Of a stretch of 64,000 nt of DNA, positions 35,939 to 45,637 are shown piece after piece (the first letter of the stretch is position 1; each line of letters opens with the position of its first letter). The notes beneath the pieces were generated by a model that saw only the letters and a program-made list of their open reading frames with translations, had not been told where the DNA came from and made no database searches. Origin of the DNA: Paracoccus salsus. GTDB taxonomy: Bacteria > Pseudomonadota > Alphaproteobacteria > Rhodobacterales > Rhodobacteraceae. The stretch spans positions 310,001 to 374,000 of the forward strand of contig NZ_JAKGGD010000003.1 in NCBI RefSeq assembly GCF_021556615.1. The letters run 5' to 3'. A program made the position numbers and the translations under genes.

Positions 35939-37603
35939 ATGGCCGCGGCGGCGCAGCATGCGGGGGGGCGGCCGGAGACGGCTGCCCCCCATGCCATAGA
36001 ACTCAGGGGTATATCCAAGGCGTTCGGGCCGGTTCAGGCGAACAAGGACATCGACCTGTGCGTCCGCAAGGGCAGCATTCACGGAATCATCGGCGAGAAC
36101 GGCGCGGGCAAGTCCACGCTGATGTCGATCCTCTACGGCTTTTACAAACCCGATCGGGGCCAGATCCTGATCAACGGCAAACCAACCACCATCACCGACA
36201 GCCAGACCGCGATCCGCGCCGGCGTCGGCATGGTGTTCCAGCATTTCAAGCTGGTCCAGAACTTCACGGTACTCGAAAACATCATTCTGGGGGTCGAGGA
36301 CGGGGCCCTGCTGCGTCCGTCGCTGGCCAAGGCGCGCGGCGTGCTGAAAAAGCTGGCCGCCGAATACCAGCTTAACGTCGACCCCGACGAGACCATCGAC
36401 GAATTGTCGGTCGGCCACCAGCAGCGCGTGGAAATCCTGAAGGCGCTGTATCGACAGGCCGACATCCTGATCCTGGACGAGCCGACCGGCGTGCTGACAC
36501 CGGCCGAGGCCGATCACCTGTTCCGCATCCTCGAAGGGCTGAAGGCCGAGGGCAAGACGATCGTCCTCATCACGCACAAGCTGCGCGAGATCATGGAGAT
36601 CACCGACACCGTCAGCGTGATGCGGCGCGGCGAGATGGTCGCCTCGGTCGAAACCGCCGGGACAAGTCCGGAAGAGCTGGCCGAGCTGATGGTCGGCCGC
36701 AAGGTGCTTCTGAATGTCGAGAAGGCCCCTGCCGACCCCGGTGCGCCGGTACTTGAGGTCCGCGACCTGAGGCTGGTCGACGACGAGGGCGTGGAGCGAT
36801 TGCGCGGCATCAGCTTCGACATCCGGGCCGGTGAGATCATGGGCATAGCGGGCGTCTCCGGCAACGGTCAGACCCAACTGCTGGAACTGCTGGGCGGCTT
36901 TCCCGCGGCGGGTGCCAAGGTCAGTGGCAGCATCCGCATGAACGGGCAGGAACTGGACCTGACCGGCAGCAGATCGGACGCCGCCACCCGGCGCGCACGC
37001 GGGATCGGCCACGTCCCCGAGGACCGGCAGGCCGAGGGTCTCATCATGGACTTCACCGCGTGGGAAAACGTCGCATTCGGCTATCACCACGCGCCCGAAT
37101 ACAATCGCGGCCTGTTGATGGACAACGCCGCCATCCGCCGCGATGCCGAACAGAAGATGGAACGTTTCGATGTCCGCCCCCGAAACCCGAATCTGGCGGC
37201 GCGCAATTTTTCCGGTGGGAACCAGCAGAAGCTGGTTGTCGCCCGCGAGATCGAACGCAACCCCGCCCTGCTGCTGGTCGGCCAGCCGACCCGCGGCGTC
37301 GATATCGGCGCGATCGAATTCATCCACAAGCGCATCGTCGAATTGCGCGATGCCGGAAAGGCCGTCCTTCTGGTCAGCGTCGAACTGGACGAGATCCTGT
37401 CCTTGTCGGACCGGATCGCGGTGATGTTCGACGGACGCATCATGGGTGAAAGGCTGCCCTCCGCGACGACCACCGGAGAGCTGGGGCTGCTTATGGCGGG
37501 CATTACCGATGTCGATCAACACGCCGCCGACGAGGGGATCCCGCCCGAACATCGCCATGTCGAGTCGTTGCCCGATGACAACGCCCCCGGGGAGGCCCGC
37601 TGA
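35939..37603 (+). CDS. Nucleoside ABC transporter, double ATP-binding protein
   Basis: This 554-residue protein has two ABC domains. The first has Walker A GENGAGKSTL, LSVGHQQRVEI and ILDEPTGVLTP; the second has the degenerate Walker A GVSGNGQTQL, NFSGGNQQKLVVAREI and LLVGQPTRGVD. This is the usual asymmetry of the carbohydrate/nucleoside uptake class. It starts right after the BMP gene stop and overlaps the permease start by one base. Confidence 0.95.
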   Translation: MAAAAQHAGGRPETAAPHAIELRGISKAFGPVQANKDIDLCVRKGSIHGIIGENGAGKSTLMSILYGFYKPDRGQILINGKPTTITDSQTAIRAGVGMVFQHFKLVQNFTVLENIILGVEDGALLRPSLAKARGVLKKLAAEYQLNVDPDETIDELSVGHQQRVEILKALYRQADILILDEPTGVLTPAEADHLFRILEGLKAEGKTIVLITHKLREIMEITDTVSVMRRGEMVASVETAGTSPEELAELMVGRKVLLNVEKAPADPGAPVLEVRDLRLVDDEGVERLRGISFDIRAGEIMGIAGVSGNGQTQLLELLGGFPAAGAKVSGSIRMNGQELDLTGSRSDAATRRARGIGHVPEDRQAEGLIMDFTAWENVAFGYHHAPEYNRGLLMDNAAIRRDAEQKMERFDVRPRNPNLAARNFSGGNQQKLVVAREIERNPALLLVGQPTRGVDIGAIEFIHKRIVELRDAGKAVLLVSVELDEILSLSDRIAVMFDGRIMGERLPSATTTGELGLLMAGITDVDQHAADEGIPPEHRHVESLPDDNAPGEAR

Positions 37604-38700
37604 TGGACAAGATGCCGAAATGGGCCGACGTGGTCCTGACGCCGGTGATCTCGCTGGTGCTTGCGATGGCCATCTCGGCCCTGGTGATCCTGGCGATCGG
37701 CGAAAGCCCGACCCTCGCGCTGAAGACCATGGTCGATGGCGCCCTCGGCTCCAGCTATGGCTGGGGCTTCACGCTGTATTACACCACCAACTTCATTTTC
37801 ACCGGGTTGGCGGTCGCGGTGGCCTACCACGCCAGCCTCTTCAATATCGGCGGTGAAGGTCAGGCGATGATGGGCGGGCTTGGGGTCGCGCTGGTCTGCC
37901 TGATGATAGACTGGCCGCATTGGGGCATCGCCCTGCCCGCCGCGATGGTCGGGGCGGCGCTGTTCGGCGCTGCCTGGGCGCTGATTCCGGCCTGGCTTCA
38001 GGCCCGGCGCGGCAGCCATATCGTCATCACCACAATCATGTTCAACTTCATCGCCGCCGCGTTGCTGAACTATGTGCTGGTGAACATCCTGCGCCCGGTG
38101 GGCAGCATGGACCCGGCCTCGGCGCGCTTTCCCGAAGGCACACATCTGCCCGCGCTGACCGACATGGCGGCGGCGCTTGGCATCGAATGGGGCAAGCACA
38201 CGCCCGTCAACATCACCTTCTTCATCGCGCTGTCGGCCTGCCTGCTTGTCTGGCTGCTGATCTGGCGCAGCCGGCTGGGCTACGAGATCCGCGCCCTCGG
38301 CCGGTCCGAGCCCGGTGCGCTTTACGCCGGCATCTCGCCGGTCAGGATCACCGTCCTCGCCATGCTGATATCGGGCGGGCTGGCGGGACTGATGGCGATC
38401 AACAACGTGATGGGTGAATCCGAGAGGCTGGTGCTGAATGCCGTCGAGGGCGCGGGCTTCATCGGCATCGCGGTCGCACTGATGGGTCGCAACCACCCGC
38501 TCGGCGTGCTTCTGGCCGCGCTGCTGTTCGGCTTTCTGTATCAGGGCGGCGGCGAGCTGGCGCTGTGGACCAGCATTCCGCGCGAACTGATCATCGTGAT
38601 CCAGGCGCTTGTGATCCTGTTCACCGGTGCCCTGGACAACATGGTCAGGATGCCGCTGGAGCGGATCTTCCTGTCGCTGCGCAAGCGGAGGGTTATCTGA
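37603..38700 (+). CDS. Nucleoside ABC transporter permease 1
   Basis: This 365-residue membrane protein of the BPD_transp_2 type has about 9-10 helices. Landmarks are LFNIGGEGQAMMGGLG, VITTIMFNFIAAALLNYVLV and GAGFIGIAVALMGRNHPLG. It is the larger of two permeases and pairs with the next gene. A one-base stop/start overlap occurs on both sides, so the subunits are made in a fixed ratio. Confidence 0.93.
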   Translation: MDKMPKWADVVLTPVISLVLAMAISALVILAIGESPTLALKTMVDGALGSSYGWGFTLYYTTNFIFTGLAVAVAYHASLFNIGGEGQAMMGGLGVALVCLMIDWPHWGIALPAAMVGAALFGAAWALIPAWLQARRGSHIVITTIMFNFIAAALLNYVLVNILRPVGSMDPASARFPEGTHLPALTDMAAALGIEWGKHTPVNITFFIALSACLLVWLLIWRSRLGYEIRALGRSEPGALYAGISPVRITVLAMLISGGLAGLMAINNVMGESERLVLNAVEGAGFIGIAVALMGRNHPLGVLLAALLFGFLYQGGGELALWTSIPRELIIVIQALVILFTGALDNMVRMPLERIFLSLRKRRVI

Positions 38701-39665
38701 TGGATTTCGCGACCGTCATCCAGATCCTCGACAGCGCGGTGCGGCTGATGACGCCGCTTCTGCTGGCCTGTCTGGCGGGGCTTTATTCCGAACGGTCGGG
38801 CGTCTTCGATATCGGGCTGGAAGGCAAGATGCTGATGGCGGCCTTCACGGCGGCCTCGGTCGCCTATGTGACGGGAAGCGCCTGGCTGGGGCTGCTGGCG
38901 GGCATCGCCGGGTCGATGGCACTGTCGCTGATCCATGGGCTCGCCTCGATCACGTTCTGCGGCAATCAGCTGATCTCGGGCGTGGCGATCAATTTCCTCG
39001 CCTCCGGGCTGACGGTTCTGCTGGGTATCAAGATATTCGGCCTTGGCGGACGCACGCCCGCGCTGAGTGGCGGAGGCCGATTCGGCGAGATCACCCTGCC
39101 CTTCGCCGATGCGCTGCGCGACGTTCCCGTGCTTGGCCCCATCTATTCGGAACTGATCTCGGGCCATTCGATTCTGGTCTATGTCGCCTTCCTTGCGGTG
39201 CCGCTGACCTGGTGGGTGCTGTTCCGGACCCGCTTTGGCCTGCGCCTGCGCGCGGTGGGCGAAAACCCAGCTTCAGTGGATACCGCCGGCGTGTCGGTCA
39301 CGCGCCTGCGCTTCGCGGCAATCGCCATCGCGGGCATCCTGTGCGGGCTGGCGGGGGCCTATCTGGCTACCGGGTTGTCGGCGGGCTTCGTGAAGGAAAT
39401 GACGGCCGGGCGCGGATTCATCGCCCTCGCCGCGCTGATCTTTGCGAAGTGGCGGCCATGGAACGCCTTGTTCGCCACCTTCCTGTTCGGCCTGCTCGAG
39501 GCGATCGCCAACCGGTATCCGAACCTGGATCTTGGAATCGTCACGGTGCCCTCGATGTTCATGAACGCACTGCCCTATATCCTGACCGTCATCATCCTGG
39601 CCGGTTTCGTGGGTCGTGCGATCCCGCCGCGCGCCGGAGGAGAACCCTATGTCAAAGAGCGTTGA
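38700..39665 (+). CDS. Nucleoside ABC transporter permease 2
   Basis: This 321-residue partner permease has YSERSGVFDIGLEGKMLMAA, CGNQLISGVAINFLASG and AGRGFIALAALIFAKWRPW, typical of YufQ/NupQ-type proteins. About 8-9 helices are visible. It completes the transporter with the double ATPase, the other permease and the BMP protein. Its last 17 bases overlap the punA start. Confidence 0.93.
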   Translation: MDFATVIQILDSAVRLMTPLLLACLAGLYSERSGVFDIGLEGKMLMAAFTAASVAYVTGSAWLGLLAGIAGSMALSLIHGLASITFCGNQLISGVAINFLASGLTVLLGIKIFGLGGRTPALSGGGRFGEITLPFADALRDVPVLGPIYSELISGHSILVYVAFLAVPLTWWVLFRTRFGLRLRAVGENPASVDTAGVSVTRLRFAAIAIAGILCGLAGAYLATGLSAGFVKEMTAGRGFIALAALIFAKWRPWNALFATFLFGLLEAIANRYPNLDLGIVTVPSMFMNALPYILTVIILAGFVGRAIPPRAGGEPYVKER

Positions 39666-40461
39666 GCTTGCCGCCCTGATCCGCGACCGCGCTGGCGATC
39701 AGGCGCCGGAATACGGGCTGATCCTCGGCTCTGGCCTTGGCCATCTGTCGGCACATGTCGCGGGCACGGCAATTCCCTATGACGAACTGCCGGGATTTCC
39801 CCATGCGGGCGTCTCGGGGCATGTCCCGCAACTGGTCGTCGGCCAGCTTGAAGGACGTCGTGTCGCCGTCCTCGGCGGGCGGTCGCACTATTACGAATCC
39901 GGTCGCGCCGACGTGATGCGCCTGCCGCTCGAGGTTCTGGCCGCGCTGGGAACGCGCCGGCTGATCCTGACCAACGCGGCGGGTTCGCTGCGGCCCGACA
40001 TCCAGCCGGGCGGCCTGATGCTGCTGGACGACCACATCGCCTTTGCCGGTGCAAACCCGCTGATCGGCGAGCCGACCGAGGCGCGCTTCGTGCCGATGAC
40101 CGACGCCCATGACGGCGCGCTTCGCGCCGAATTGTCGGCCGCCGCGCGGGCCGAGGGGGTCGAGCTGCCAGAGGGTGTCTATTGCTGGTTCTCGGGTCCC
40201 AGCTTCGAAACGCCCGCCGAAATCCGCGCCGCGCGCACGCTTGGCGCCGACGCGGTCGGAATGTCGACCGTGCCGGAAATCATCCTGGCGCGTTTCCTCG
40301 GCCTGCGCTGCGCCGCGATCTCGGTCATCACGAATATGGGCGCCGGACTCAGCGACGAAGCGATCAGCCACGACCACACCAAGGCCATGGCCCCGATCGG
40401 CGCAGCCAAGCTGGAGGCGGTGCTGCGCCGCTTTCTGCGCGACGCTCAGGACGTCAGGTAA
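39649..40461 (+). CDS. Purine nucleoside phosphorylase
   Basis: This 270-residue enzyme has LILGSGLGHLSAHV, the phosphate-site GGRSHYYESGRADVM, TNAAGSLRPDIQPGGLML and VGMSTVPEIILARFLGL, the class II (PunA/trimeric) signatures. It converts imported purine nucleosides to base and ribose-1-phosphate. GGAGG precedes the ATG, which lies inside the permease gene. Its end overlaps the convergent dienelactone hydrolase remnant by 16 bases. Confidence 0.93.
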   Translation: MSKSVELAALIRDRAGDQAPEYGLILGSGLGHLSAHVAGTAIPYDELPGFPHAGVSGHVPQLVVGQLEGRRVAVLGGRSHYYESGRADVMRLPLEVLAALGTRRLILTNAAGSLRPDIQPGGLMLLDDHIAFAGANPLIGEPTEARFVPMTDAHDGALRAELSAAARAEGVELPEGVYCWFSGPSFETPAEIRAARTLGADAVGMSTVPEIILARFLGLRCAAISVITNMGAGLSDEAISHDHTKAMAPIGAAKLEAVLRRFLRDAQDVR

Positions 40462-40946
40462 CGCCCGAACCAGTCCAGCGTCCGTTGCCAGGCCAGATCG
40501 GCCGCCGCCTCGTCATGGCGCGGCGTCGAATCGTTGTGGAAGCCGTGGTTCACGCCGGGATAGACATGCGCCTCGCAGGTCTTGCCATGGGCCTTCAGCG
40601 CCTCTTCGTAAGCGGGCCAGCCCTCGTTGATGCGTTCGTCAAGCTCGGCATAATGCAGCAGCAGCGGGACCTCGATCCCGGGAACATCCTCGATCGCCGC
40701 CTGCCGCCCATAGAACGGGACCGAGGCCGAAAGCCCGGGATGGGCGACGGCCAGCGCGTTGCAGACACCGCCACCGTAGCAGAACCCGACGCAACCGACC
40801 TTGCCCGTGGAATCCTCGCGCGTCATCGGATGCTCGGCCCCGGCAAAGAAATCGCTCATCAGCTTCCGAGGATCGACCCGGGCTTGCAGTTCCCGGCCCC
40901 CGACGTCGTTGCCCGGATAACCGCGCCGCCGGCCGCGCCCGTTCAC
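40446..40946 (-). pseudogene. Truncated dienelactone hydrolase-family gene
   Basis: The frame keeps 166 residues with all three catalytic elements of the family: the nucleophile in GCVGFCYGGGVCNAL, Asp in HYAELDERIN and His in GVNHGFHND. Related proteins of about 230-290 residues have a further 70-120 residues before GYPGNDVGGRELQARVD, and these are missing here. The frame instead begins with a GTG overlapping the mnmH stop, followed by Gly/Arg filler. I read this as a 5' deletion; expression by coupling to mnmH is possible, but a stable fold is unlikely. Confidence 0.65.
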
Positions 40947-42067
40947 AAGACGGCGACCCGGGTGATTTCGGCACAGGATTCATCATGCGATGTCGCTGCC
41001 AGCGCGCCCCTCTGGCCGCGGACGGGGCCCGCAACCGCCGCCTCGACCCGGTCCGCGGCGGCGTCCAGATCGCGCAGATCATTCAGCTTTACGACCACCT
41101 CTTCGCATTCAGCATAGCGGTCGCGATGCCTACGGTAGCGCGGGTCATAGTGATCTCGCATCAGGCCCTCGGCCAGCCTCATCCAGTCGCCGGCATCGGC
41201 CTGTGCCTGCCACTGCCGGATCCGTTCCGCCGGATGCAGGGTTGCCAGCGAAGCGATGATCGCGCCCAGCCTGTCCGCATCAGCGCGCAGATCGCCATAA
41301 TCGCGAACCGAATAGGCGGCGCGCGCGGCGACCGGAACGTCCAGGCGGATCCGCCGGCCGGTGCAGATCGCCTGCCACATCGCCTTTGGAACCGAAATCT
41401 CGCCGATCCGGCTGCTTTCGGCCTCGACCAACAGCGGCCGCGCGGGGTCCAGCGCTTCCAGCGCCCGCGCCAGGCGGCCCTCGAACATCTTCTGGCTGGG
41501 CTGGGCGGTCGCCATCGCGCCGAACAGACTGCCGCGATGCTGCGCCAGGCCTTCGAGATCGATCACCTGCATCCCGCGCGCGGCCAGTCGCTGAAGGATG
41601 GCGGTCTTGGCGCTGCCGGTATTGCCATCCAGAACCAGCACGGGCGACTGGACCGGCATGTCCTGCACGCGCTGGACAACGCGGGCACGCCACGCCTTGT
41701 AACCGCCCTCGATGCGATCGACCCGCCAGCCGATCTGCGACAGGATGGACTGAAAGCTGCCTGACCGCTGACCGCCGCGCCAGCAATAGATCAGCGCCCT
41801 CCATCCGCCGCCGCGATTGGCCAGCGGCCCGGCGATGTGGCGCGCGGCATTCGCGGCCACCAGCGCCGCACCGAGCTTGCGCGCATCGAAGGGCGAGACC
41901 TGCTTGTAGATCGTGCCGACGCGGGCCCGTTCCTCATCGTCCAGCACCGGCAGGTTGATCGCGCCGGGCAGGTGGTCATGAGCGAATTCCGACGGTGCGC
42001 GCACGTCGATGATGTCGTCGAATCCCGCGAATGCGGGGTCCGACACACGGGTCAGCGAGACGGACAA
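40943..42067 (-). CDS. mnmH: tRNA 2-selenouridine synthase (MnmH/SelU)
   Basis: This 374-residue protein has an N-terminal rhodanese domain with catalytic Cys in LIYCWRGGQRSGSFQSIL and a C-terminal P-loop domain with LDGNTGSAKTAILQRL. It geranylates and then selenates 2-thiouridine at the wobble position of Lys, Glu and Gln tRNAs, using selenophosphate. No selD is in the window. It lies 3 bases downstream of the L,D-transpeptidase gene on the same strand. Confidence 0.93.
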   Translation of the reverse strand: MSVSLTRVSDPAFAGFDDIIDVRAPSEFAHDHLPGAINLPVLDDEERARVGTIYKQVSPFDARKLGAALVAANAARHIAGPLANRGGGWRALIYCWRGGQRSGSFQSILSQIGWRVDRIEGGYKAWRARVVQRVQDMPVQSPVLVLDGNTGSAKTAILQRLAARGMQVIDLEGLAQHRGSLFGAMATAQPSQKMFEGRLARALEALDPARPLLVEAESSRIGEISVPKAMWQAICTGRRIRLDVPVAARAAYSVRDYGDLRADADRLGAIIASLATLHPAERIRQWQAQADAGDWMRLAEGLMRDHYDPRYRRHRDRYAECEEVVVKLNDLRDLDAAADRVEAAVAGPVRGQRGALAATSHDESCAEITRVAVL

Positions 42068-42070
42068 GGC

Positions 42071-42637
42071 TTAATAGACGTAGACGGGCGTTCCGATCGG
42101 AACCTTGTCGAAAAGGCTCATCACCGCTTCGTTGCGCATCCGCAAACAGCCGTTCGACACCGCCCGACCGATCGAATTGGGCTCGGTCGTGCCGTGGATG
42201 CGGATGGCCGTATCCTGCCCCCTGGCGTTGTACAGATACAGCGCGCGCGCACCCAGCGGGTTCCGGGGGCCGCCCGGCATGCCGTCGGCATATTTGGCAT
42301 ATGCGTTGGGGTTTCGCTTGATCATGTCGGGGGTGGGTGTCCAGCTGGGCCACTCGACCTTGCGCCCGACCGTCGCCCTGCCCTTCCAGACCAGCTCGTC
42401 CTTGCCGACGGCGACGCCGTAGCGGACGGCACGGCCCGGCGCGATCACATGGTAAAGGAAGAAATCCTTGCTGACCACGACGATGCTGCCAACCTCGAAA
42501 TCATTGCGGATCGCGACTTCGGTCGGGGCATAGGGGTCGCTTGCGACGACGGGGGTGACCTTGGCAGCCTGCGCCAGCGCCAGCGAGGGCGCGGCAATCA
42601 GCGGCAAGGCCAGTGATATCAACTGACGGCGGTTCAT
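42071..42637 (-). CDS. L,D-transpeptidase (YkuD domain)
   Basis: From the ATG at 42637 this is 188 residues with a signal peptide (MNRRQLISLALPLIAAPSLA). The YkuD domain covers most of the rest, with IRIHGTTEPNSIGRAVSNGC and LRM holding the catalytic His, Gly and Cys. It makes 3-3 cross-links in periplasmic peptidoglycan or anchors proteins to it. NPLGARALYLYN is also typical. A perfect -10 box lies 35 bases upstream. Confidence 0.92.
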   Translation of the reverse strand: MNRRQLISLALPLIAAPSLALAQAAKVTPVVASDPYAPTEVAIRNDFEVGSIVVVSKDFFLYHVIAPGRAVRYGVAVGKDELVWKGRATVGRKVEWPSWTPTPDMIKRNPNAYAKYADGMPGGPRNPLGARALYLYNARGQDTAIRIHGTTEPNSIGRAVSNGCLRMRNEAVMSLFDKVPIGTPVYVY

Positions 42638-43063
42638 GGTTCGATTGTCCTCAAGCCTGTATCTCTTGTGCATTATACGGCAAATTACAGGACATGGTGG
42701 GCGGCTTGCAACTCAAGAGGCCGTATTTGACGTATTTCCGACTTGACCCGGGGGCCTGCCGGACACATCTGTGCAGCCATGAACGCGTCAATCGTCCCTG
42801 GCAAGGCCTGCTGCGCCGGTCGCCGGCCCCGCACGCCGTCGATCAGGGCGGCGCATCTTTGCCGTGGCCGCGGCGACCGCTCGTGCCGATGCCATGTCGT
42901 CGCGCGCGCTATCCTGTCGCAACCGCGCAGGCGACCCAAGCGCCTGCGTCGCGAAGGCGGGACATTGCGCATCCAGTCGCCGACGATCACGCCGGCCCGG
43001 CCGCAAGGCCCCCCTGTTTCCTGACCATGCCGCCACATCACCGCATGATCACAGGAAACGGAC
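42638..43063. other. 426-bp intergenic region, divergent L,D-transpeptidase / copA
   Basis: No open frame here has a ribosome site or a recognisable product. It should hold the promoters of the two divergent genes. I looked for the long-spaced promoter with dyad used by CueR-type copper regulators and did not find a convincing one. A TTGACC -35-like hexamer occurs near 42742. Confidence 0.5.
42672..42677 (-). promoter_or_regulatory. Possible -10 box of the L,D-transpeptidase gene
   Basis: TATAAT on the minus strand is a perfect -10 element in an AT-rich patch, 35 bases before the ATG. I see no good -35 at normal spacing, so it may depend on an activator. Confidence 0.3.
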
Positions 43064-45484
43064 ATGACCGCATCGACTGAATTCGACCTGACCATCCCCG
43101 GCATCAGTTGCGCAAGCTGCGCTGGCCGGGTGGAACGCGCATTGGCCACGCTGCCCGGCGTCAGCGACATCAATGTGAACCCCGTCACGCGGCGCGCCCA
43201 TCTGCGGGCCGATGGCGTGACGCTGCCACAGATCGGCGCGGCGCTGGCCGATGCAGGCTATCCGGCCCAACTGGCCACCACGAGGCTGCAGATCGAGGGG
43301 ATGAGCTGCGCGTCCTGCTCTGGCCGCGTGGAACGTGCCCTGACCGGACGTCCCGACGTGACCGAGGCGGTCGTCAACCTGGTCGCCAGCAGTGCCAGCG
43401 TGACGCACGCCCCTGGCGTCGCAGCCGGGGATCTGGCCCGGACCGTGACGGAGATCGGCTATCCTGCACACCCGATCACGCCCGACACCGCTCCCGACAT
43501 GCAGGGCGACGGGCACGAGGCGCGCGATCTGCGCCGCGCCTTCCTGCTGTCGCTCGTGCTGACCCTGCCGGTTTTCATCGCCGAGATGGGCGGACATATG
43601 CTGCCGGGCTTTCATCACTGGATGATCGGCCTGATCGGCAAGGGCCCGCTCTGGGTCGGAGAAATGCTGCTGACCGCCGCGGTGCTGGCGGGGCCGGGAA
43701 GCCGCTTCTTCCTCACAGGGTTCCCGGCGCTGCTGCGCGGCGCGCCCGAGATGAACAGCCTTGTTGCCCTTGGTTCAGGCGCGGCGTTTCTGTTCTCGAC
43801 CGTGGTCACTTTGGCGCCAGATATCGTTCCCGCCCCCTCGCGGCAGGTCTATTTCGAGGCGGCGGCAGTCATCGTCACGCTGATCCTGATGGGCCGCTGG
43901 ATGGAGGCCCGCGCCAAGGGACGGGCCGGCCAGGCGATCCGCAGCCTGATAGAGCTGGTTCCCGATCACGCCACCGCGCTGCGGGACGGGCAACCGGTGC
44001 AGGTGCCGGTCGCCGAATTGCGGACCGGCGATCTGGTCCATCTGGCACCGGGCGAACGCGTCGCCGTCGATGGCGTGGTGACCGAGGGGCATGGCCATAT
44101 CGACGAATCGATGCTGACGGGAGAGCCCATTCCGGCCCGCAAACAGCCCGACGATCCGGTTACCGGCGGCACCATCAACGGATCGGCCGCGCTGACCTAT
44201 CGGGTGACGGCGACCGGCGCTGACACGGCGCTGTCGCGGATCGTTGCGATGGTCGAGGCCGCGCAGTCCAGCAAGCTGCCCGTCCAGGCGCTGGTCGACC
44301 GGATCACGCGCGTCTTCGTGCCCGTCGTCATGGCGCTGGCCGTTCTGACCCTGGCGCTGTGGCTGGCGTTCGGGCCCGGTCTGGCCGAGGCCGTCGTCGC
44401 AAGCGTCGCCGTGCTGATCATCGCCTGCCCCTGTGCGATGGGGCTGGCGGTGCCGGTTTCGATCATGGTCGGGACCGGGCGCGGCGCCGAGATGGGCGTG
44501 CTGTTCCGCCGCGGCGAGGCGCTGCAAAGACTGGCCCGCGCCCAGAGCGTCGCCTTCGACAAGACCGGCACACTGACCATCGGGCGTCCACAGCTGACCG
44601 GAATCTGGACCGATGGGCTGTCGCAGGACCAGGCCCTGCGGCTGGCCGCCTCGGCCGAGGCGCGGTCCGAACATCCGCTTGGCGCCGCGATCGTGTCGGC
44701 CGCGCAGCACCAGGGACTGGACCTGCCCGCCGCAGAGAAGGTCGATGCCGCAGCCGGTCGCGGCCTGACGGCGCAAGTCGAGGGACAGTCCCTGCTGATC
44801 GGCAACCGGGCGGCGCTGGAAGAAGCCGGCATCGTCCTGTCCGCGGGACTTGCCGAATCGGCCGAGGCTGCCGCGGCACAAGGCGCGACCCCTGTGCATC
44901 TGGCCATTGACGGCCGCCATGCCGCAAGCTTTGCGCTGGCCGATCCCGAACGCCCCGAATCCGCCGCAACGATCGCGGCGCTTCATGATCTGGGCCTGCG
45001 CTGCGTGATGCTGTCGGGCGACACGCAGGCAACGGCACAGGCGGTCGGCCGGCGGCTGGGTATCGACGATATCCAGGGCGGGCTGCGCCCCGATGACAAG
45101 CTGCGGGCGATCCGGAACCTTGGGGACGAGACCGTGTTCGTCGGCGACGGCATCAACGACGCGCCCGCGCTGGCCGCGGCAGGAACCGGCATTGCCATCG
45201 GCACCGGCACCGACATCGCGATCGAATCGGCCGACGCGGTGCTGATGTCGGGCGATCCCTCCGGCGTGGTCCGCGCGATCAGGCTGTCGCGCGCGGTCAT
45301 GCGGAATATCCACCAGAACCTGTTCTGGGCCTTTGCCTATAACGCCGCGCTGATCCCCGTGGCGATGGGCGCGCTCGTGCCCTTTGGCGGGCCGCAATTG
45401 TCGCCGATGCTGGGCGCCGCCGCGATGGCCCTGTCTTCGGTCTTCGTGGTCGGCAACGCGCTGCGCCTGCGCAGAGCGCATTGA
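43064..45484 (+). CDS. copA: Copper-translocating P1B-type ATPase
   Basis: This 806-residue pump has two N-terminal metal-binding domains (GISCASCAGRVERAL near residue 12 and GMSCASCSGRVERAL near residue 80), the membrane metal motif IIACPCAMGLAVP, the phosphorylation motif FDKTGTLTIG and the hinge GDGINDAPAL. It exports Cu(I) from the cytoplasm at the cost of ATP. The early loop has HMLPGFHHW, rich in Met and His. It converges on the PCuAC chaperone gene, another copper protein. Confidence 0.95.
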   Translation: MTASTEFDLTIPGISCASCAGRVERALATLPGVSDINVNPVTRRAHLRADGVTLPQIGAALADAGYPAQLATTRLQIEGMSCASCSGRVERALTGRPDVTEAVVNLVASSASVTHAPGVAAGDLARTVTEIGYPAHPITPDTAPDMQGDGHEARDLRRAFLLSLVLTLPVFIAEMGGHMLPGFHHWMIGLIGKGPLWVGEMLLTAAVLAGPGSRFFLTGFPALLRGAPEMNSLVALGSGAAFLFSTVVTLAPDIVPAPSRQVYFEAAAVIVTLILMGRWMEARAKGRAGQAIRSLIELVPDHATALRDGQPVQVPVAELRTGDLVHLAPGERVAVDGVVTEGHGHIDESMLTGEPIPARKQPDDPVTGGTINGSAALTYRVTATGADTALSRIVAMVEAAQSSKLPVQALVDRITRVFVPVVMALAVLTLALWLAFGPGLAEAVVASVAVLIIACPCAMGLAVPVSIMVGTGRGAEMGVLFRRGEALQRLARAQSVAFDKTGTLTIGRPQLTGIWTDGLSQDQALRLAASAEARSEHPLGAAIVSAAQHQGLDLPAAEKVDAAAGRGLTAQVEGQSLLIGNRAALEEAGIVLSAGLAESAEAAAAQGATPVHLAIDGRHAASFALADPERPESAATIAALHDLGLRCVMLSGDTQATAQAVGRRLGIDDIQGGLRPDDKLRAIRNLGDETVFVGDGINDAPALAAAGTGIAIGTGTDIAIESADAVLMSGDPSGVVRAIRLSRAVMRNIHQNLFWAFAYNAALIPVAMGALVPFGGPQLSPMLGAAAMALSSVFVVGNALRLRRAH

Positions 45485-45637
45485 CCGGGCGGCGCGCATG
45501 TCTGGCGCTGAGGGGCGCGGCATGCGCCGCCGCCCCCGCCGAGGCAGCGAACGGTTCCGCCGGGCGGACCCGTTCGAACCGTCCAGGCTGAACGTCAGCG
45601 CGCACGCGGTCTCGCGACGGGACGGTCCAAGGGAGCT

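Noticed and set aside
34592..37558. 988-codon open frame antisense to the BMP and ATPase genes
   Set aside because: It mirrors two clearly real plus-strand genes; the length is due to high GC codon bias.
42685..43188. Open frames between the L,D-transpeptidase gene and copA
   Set aside because: The frames on both strands lack ribosome sites and recognisable products, and one overlaps the copA start.
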